From assembly GCA_030539985.1 (NCBI GenBank), contig JAUNXD010000097.1, positions 1 through 6,421 on the forward strand: DNA of 6,421 nucleotides. Direction: 5' to 3'. The notes under the pieces were generated by a model. The model was not told the DNA's origin. It saw only the letters and a program-made list of their open reading frames with translations, and searched no databases. This DNA is from Methanobrevibacter sp. (GTDB lineage Archaea; Methanobacteriota; Methanobacteria; Methanobacteriales; Methanobacteriaceae). Below, piece by piece: positions 3,988-6,421 of the stretch (its first letter is position 1; every line of letters starts with the position of its first letter). Both the position numbers and the translations under genes were made by a program.

Positions 3988-6421
3988 ATTGTTATCTTAT
4001 TTTTGATTTTTAATTTTCCATATTTTGAAGTAATGGTGTATTTTCCTTTCTTGTATTTCTTAGTGATTTTCAAAACCGCCTTTCCCTTTTTATTGGTTTT
4101 GACCTTGTAGGTTTTGCCCTTGAACTTGAAAGTGATTTTCTTATTTTTCAAAATCTTTCCCTTATTATTTAAAAGCTTAGCGGTGAATTTAATGGTTTTT
4201 CCTTTCTTAACCTTGATGTCTTTAGTAATGATTGTTGATTTGATGGTAATCTTATTTGATACCTTAAATCCTTTATACTCTGCAGTTATTGTATATTTGC
4301 CCGGTTTTTTAGTAATCTTAAATGATGCATAACCGTTCTTATCTGTGTATGCGTAATAGGTTTTACCCTTGATTTTAAATGCTACCTTAAGCCCTTTTAC
4401 AAAATGGCCAAAATCATCGCAGACCCGGACTTTATACACCTTTCCTGCACCATAATACATTGACATGTCATAGTTTTGAGTGATTCTTTTTAAAACATTG
4501 ATCTGTTCGATTTTAACTTCATCGGATAGTGGATTTGTGACCTTAATTGAGTATGTACCGGGATTTAAATTGACATTCAATGAAACCTGTCCTTTGCCGT
4601 CAGTGTTCAGGTTATAATTGATTCCATTGAAAACAATACTTACCGGCTTATTAATGCACAGATAACCATTTGAATCATATAATGTAACAATTAAATTGGA
4701 GTTTATGGCATAGCTAGTAGATATTAAACTGATTGTTGATTTTATATCAATATTGACCGCTTTTGATGATGCAATGTATTCATCATCGCCGATGAATTTA
4801 ACCAAAACGTTATGTTTTCCAGGTGCAATGTCGATGTTGAATGTTGCGATACCCTGACTGTCAGTCCGTTTTTTGTAGGTATGTCCGTCAATGGTCAAAT
4901 ACAAATCACGGTCAGGTATGATGTTTCCCAATTTATCCTTTAAAACCGCTGAATATGGTCCATTATAGTAAATGGTTGCATCCGAAGCGATTATCTGGGT
5001 TTTTTGATAGGTAATGTTGAATGTGCCAGTGATATTGTTTGCCTCATAAATTGGGCTTATGAGTTCGATTTCATAACTGTATGATCCAACATCCAAATCC
5101 TTAAATTCACATCTTGCTAAACCATCTAATGAGAAATATGTATAATTGCCCATGGTTGAATAAACATTGACTTTAAAGCCTCTGACACAATCTCTTATAC
5201 CAACTGTCAAAACTGCACTGTCTTCAACGATAATTATTGAAAAAGATAAGTCAACTTTCATTTTTGAGACAAACAAGGTTTCATTGCAGGTTGATGAATT
5301 ATAAAGATACTGGTCAAAATAAGCTGCAAAGATGCGATTGTCTCCAGTTTCGGTGAATGTATGGTTAATGCAAGCGGTACCGTTTACGACCTCCACAGTA
5401 AAGACTCTTTCAGACATTAAAAAGATTACATAACCTTTATTAACGGTATTGTTTTCCAAATCCCTAATGTGTGCAGTAATGCTGACAGGATTGTTTGCCT
5501 CATTTGCTGCGATATCCATATAAATACGTGTATCTATTCTAGATATATTGGCTGAAACACTAGCGTTTGATGAATTATAATAATATAATCCGTCATAATA
5601 TGCAGTTATTTTATCTAAAGCAACATTGACGTTTTCCAGTTTTGCACTTCCGTTGACCACATCTACAACATATGTCTTATTGTCAATTTCAAAAACAACA
5701 TGTCCGTACTTTACCTGATTTGCATGCTCATCCACAATATATGCAGTGATGTTTATTGGATTATACTTTCCGGTGACATTTAAATTGATGTACGTATTGA
5801 TTAAAGGGTTGTGAATCTCTAAAAACGCCTTGGAAGAATTATAACCTATTTTATTAAATTCCGCTGTAATGTTTGCTGATTTAAATTCAATAGATTTTCT
5901 GGCAATTCCATTAGCCAGACCAACAGTATAGGTTTCATCGCCAATCCTGAAGACTACATTACCTGAATTAACCGGATATCCCCACTGGTTTAACACATAG
6001 GCAATGACTTCAATCTCATCTGATGAATCATTGTCTATTGTCAGTCTTACTGTTGTATTGACTGGATTTAAAATGGTGAATGCCTTGATGCATGCCACCT
6101 GTGAATTATAGATATGATCGGGATAATCCCAGGTTAGGTTATAGAAATCCTTCCAGTTCAAACCGTCATAACTTATATATGAAATGTTTTCACGGTAAAA
6201 GAGGGTGTTGAGACTGATTTTTTCTGATATTGGAACTCCTGCGTCACCATCAACGGTGATTTTGAAAACCACTTCAAAAATATCATCTTCATTTAACGGT
6301 ATGAATTCATCCAAATTAAAAGTGTAATATCCAAAATTGGATTTTCCTGATTTTGTTGCCTTTAAAGCATCATTAACATAAATTGAGAATGTGTAATCGG
6401 TATCTTTTTCAAAGTATGTTG
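3981..6421 (-). CDS. Large Ig-like-repeat surface protein (adhesin-like) with lectin-like domain; N-terminus beyond window
   Basis: The frame is open from the right edge to a TAA at 3983-3981; 812 residues are visible and the true start lies outside. The TTG at 6314 is an internal Leu. Visible residues 1-116 resemble the lectin-like domain that follows papain-type (C1A) peptidase domains in archaeal and bacterial surface proteins. Typical stretches are GYYTFNLDEF, DIFEVVFKIT, SYISYDGLNWKDFY and the closing ACIKAFT. About eight Ig-like beta-sandwich units of 80-90 residues follow (119-204, 205-293, 295-384, a divergent 385-471, 474-560, 562-643, 646-727, 730-812). Most carry a V/I-x-F-x-(I)-x-x-x-x-Y core and a GxA turn. 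Sequons are dense up to residue ~470 and absent afterwards. The last two units are near duplicates (GKTYYAYTDKNG, GKTYKVKTNKKG) and strongly basic. There is no C-terminal membrane segment, so wall attachment may be through the basic repeats or the N-terminus. Likely role: cell-surface adhesion or a wall-associated peptidase. Confidence 0.85.
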   Translation of the reverse strand, partial: TYFEKDTDYTFSIYVNDALKATKSGKSNFGYYTFNLDEFIPLNEDDIFEVVFKITVDGDAGVPISEKISLNTLFYRENISYISYDGLNWKDFYNLTWDYPDHIYNSQVACIKAFTILNPVNTTVRLTIDNDSSDEIEVIAYVLNQWGYPVNSGNVVFRIGDETYTVGLANGIARKSIEFKSANITAEFNKIGYNSSKAFLEIHNPLINTYINLNVTGKYNPINITAYIVDEHANQVKYGHVVFEIDNKTYVVDVVNGSAKLENVNVALDKITAYYDGLYYYNSSNASVSANISRIDTRIYMDIAANEANNPVSITAHIRDLENNTVNKGYVIFLMSERVFTVEVVNGTACINHTFTETGDNRIFAAYFDQYLYNSSTCNETLFVSKMKVDLSFSIIIVEDSAVLTVGIRDCVRGFKVNVYSTMGNYTYFSLDGLARCEFKDLDVGSYSYEIELISPIYEANNITGTFNITYQKTQIIASDATIYYNGPYSAVLKDKLGNIIPDRDLYLTIDGHTYKKRTDSQGIATFNIDIAPGKHNVLVKFIGDDEYIASSKAVNIDIKSTISLISTSYAINSNLIVTLYDSNGYLCINKPVSIVFNGINYNLNTDGKGQVSLNVNLNPGTYSIKVTNPLSDEVKIEQINVLKRITQNYDMSMYYGAGKVYKVRVCDDFGHFVKGLKVAFKIKGKTYYAYTDKNGYASFKITKKPGKYTITAEYKGFKVSNKITIKSTIITKDIKVKKGKTIKFTAKLLNNKGKILKNKKITFKFKGKTYKVKTNKKGKAVLKITKKYKKGKYTITSKYGKLKIKNKITIK
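3984..6065 (-). repeat. Tandem Ig-like domain repeats in the large surface protein
   Basis: Protein-level tandem array of about eight units, too diverged to show as DNA repeats. The three N-terminal units share VVFRIGDETYTVGLANG, VVFEIDNKTYVVDVVNG and VIFLMSERVFTVEVVNG, and each ends with a YNSS sequon. The two C-terminal units share FKIKGKTY/FKFKGKTY, a (T)(D/N)K(N/K)G turn and GKYTIT. The fourth unit (about 5007-5267) is the most diverged. Confidence 0.75.

Noticed and set aside
4114..4332. 72-codon hydrophobic plus-strand open frame
   Set aside because: Antisense to the lysine-rich repeats of the large surface protein; its Phe/Leu runs are simply the complement of Lys codons.
6312..6314. 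TTG as the start of the large surface-protein gene
   Set aside because: The frame stays open for 35 more codons to the window edge with plausible domain sequence, so this is an internal leucine codon.

Overview
The window looks like chromosomal DNA from a pseudomurein-walled methanogen of the order Methanobacteriales, most likely Methanobrevibacter or a close relative. This is inferred from several traits: strongly A+T-rich DNA, archaeal BRE/TATA-type promoters, GAGGTGA Shine-Dalgarno sequences, a methanogen-type thymidylate synthase, a secreted DUF1002 protein and a long Ig-like repeat 'adhesin-like' surface protein with a lysine-rich C-terminus. No RNA genes, CRISPR array or intact mobile element were seen.

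Layout, left to right. Bases 1-799 (minus) hold the N-terminal 266 codons of a left-handed beta-helix sugar O/N-acyltransferase (WbpD/WlbB/QdtC-like), which runs off the left edge. It carries an unusual ~100-residue Pro/Gln/Arg-rich N-terminal extension. Bases 941-1789 (minus) encode a small surface protein with a TTG start, a signal peptide, a 49-residue tract that is 38/49 Asp/Glu, a twofold internal repeat full of N-glycosylation sequons, and a C-terminal membrane anchor. Bases 1891-2751 (minus) encode a secreted DUF1002 protein with a clear promoter and a hairpin plus T-tract terminator overlapping its stop codon. A 508-base gap (2752-3259) follows; it holds divergent promoters and possibly the relic of a decayed gene. 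Bases 3260-3970 (plus) encode thymidylate synthase. It converges on a long minus-strand gene (3981 to the right edge, 5' end missing) for a surface protein with a lectin-like domain and about eight Ig-like repeats. The two genes are 10 bases apart and share one hairpin that contains both stop codons.

Functionally, three of the five genes encode exported proteins and a fourth probably makes a modified sugar. The segment therefore reads mainly as a cell-surface region with one housekeeping gene (thymidylate synthesis) inserted. The exported proteins are rich in N-X-S/T sequons, so an acyl-sugar enzyme nearby is suggestive, but no operon links them in this window.

The most notable points are the abrupt partition of the large surface protein into a sequon-rich half (21 sites) and a sequon-free, lysine-rich half; its predicted papain-like peptidase domain just outside the window; the acidic, internally duplicated membrane-anchored protein; and the shared-stop-codon hairpin. 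I did not find convincing evidence of an entirely new multi-gene system.
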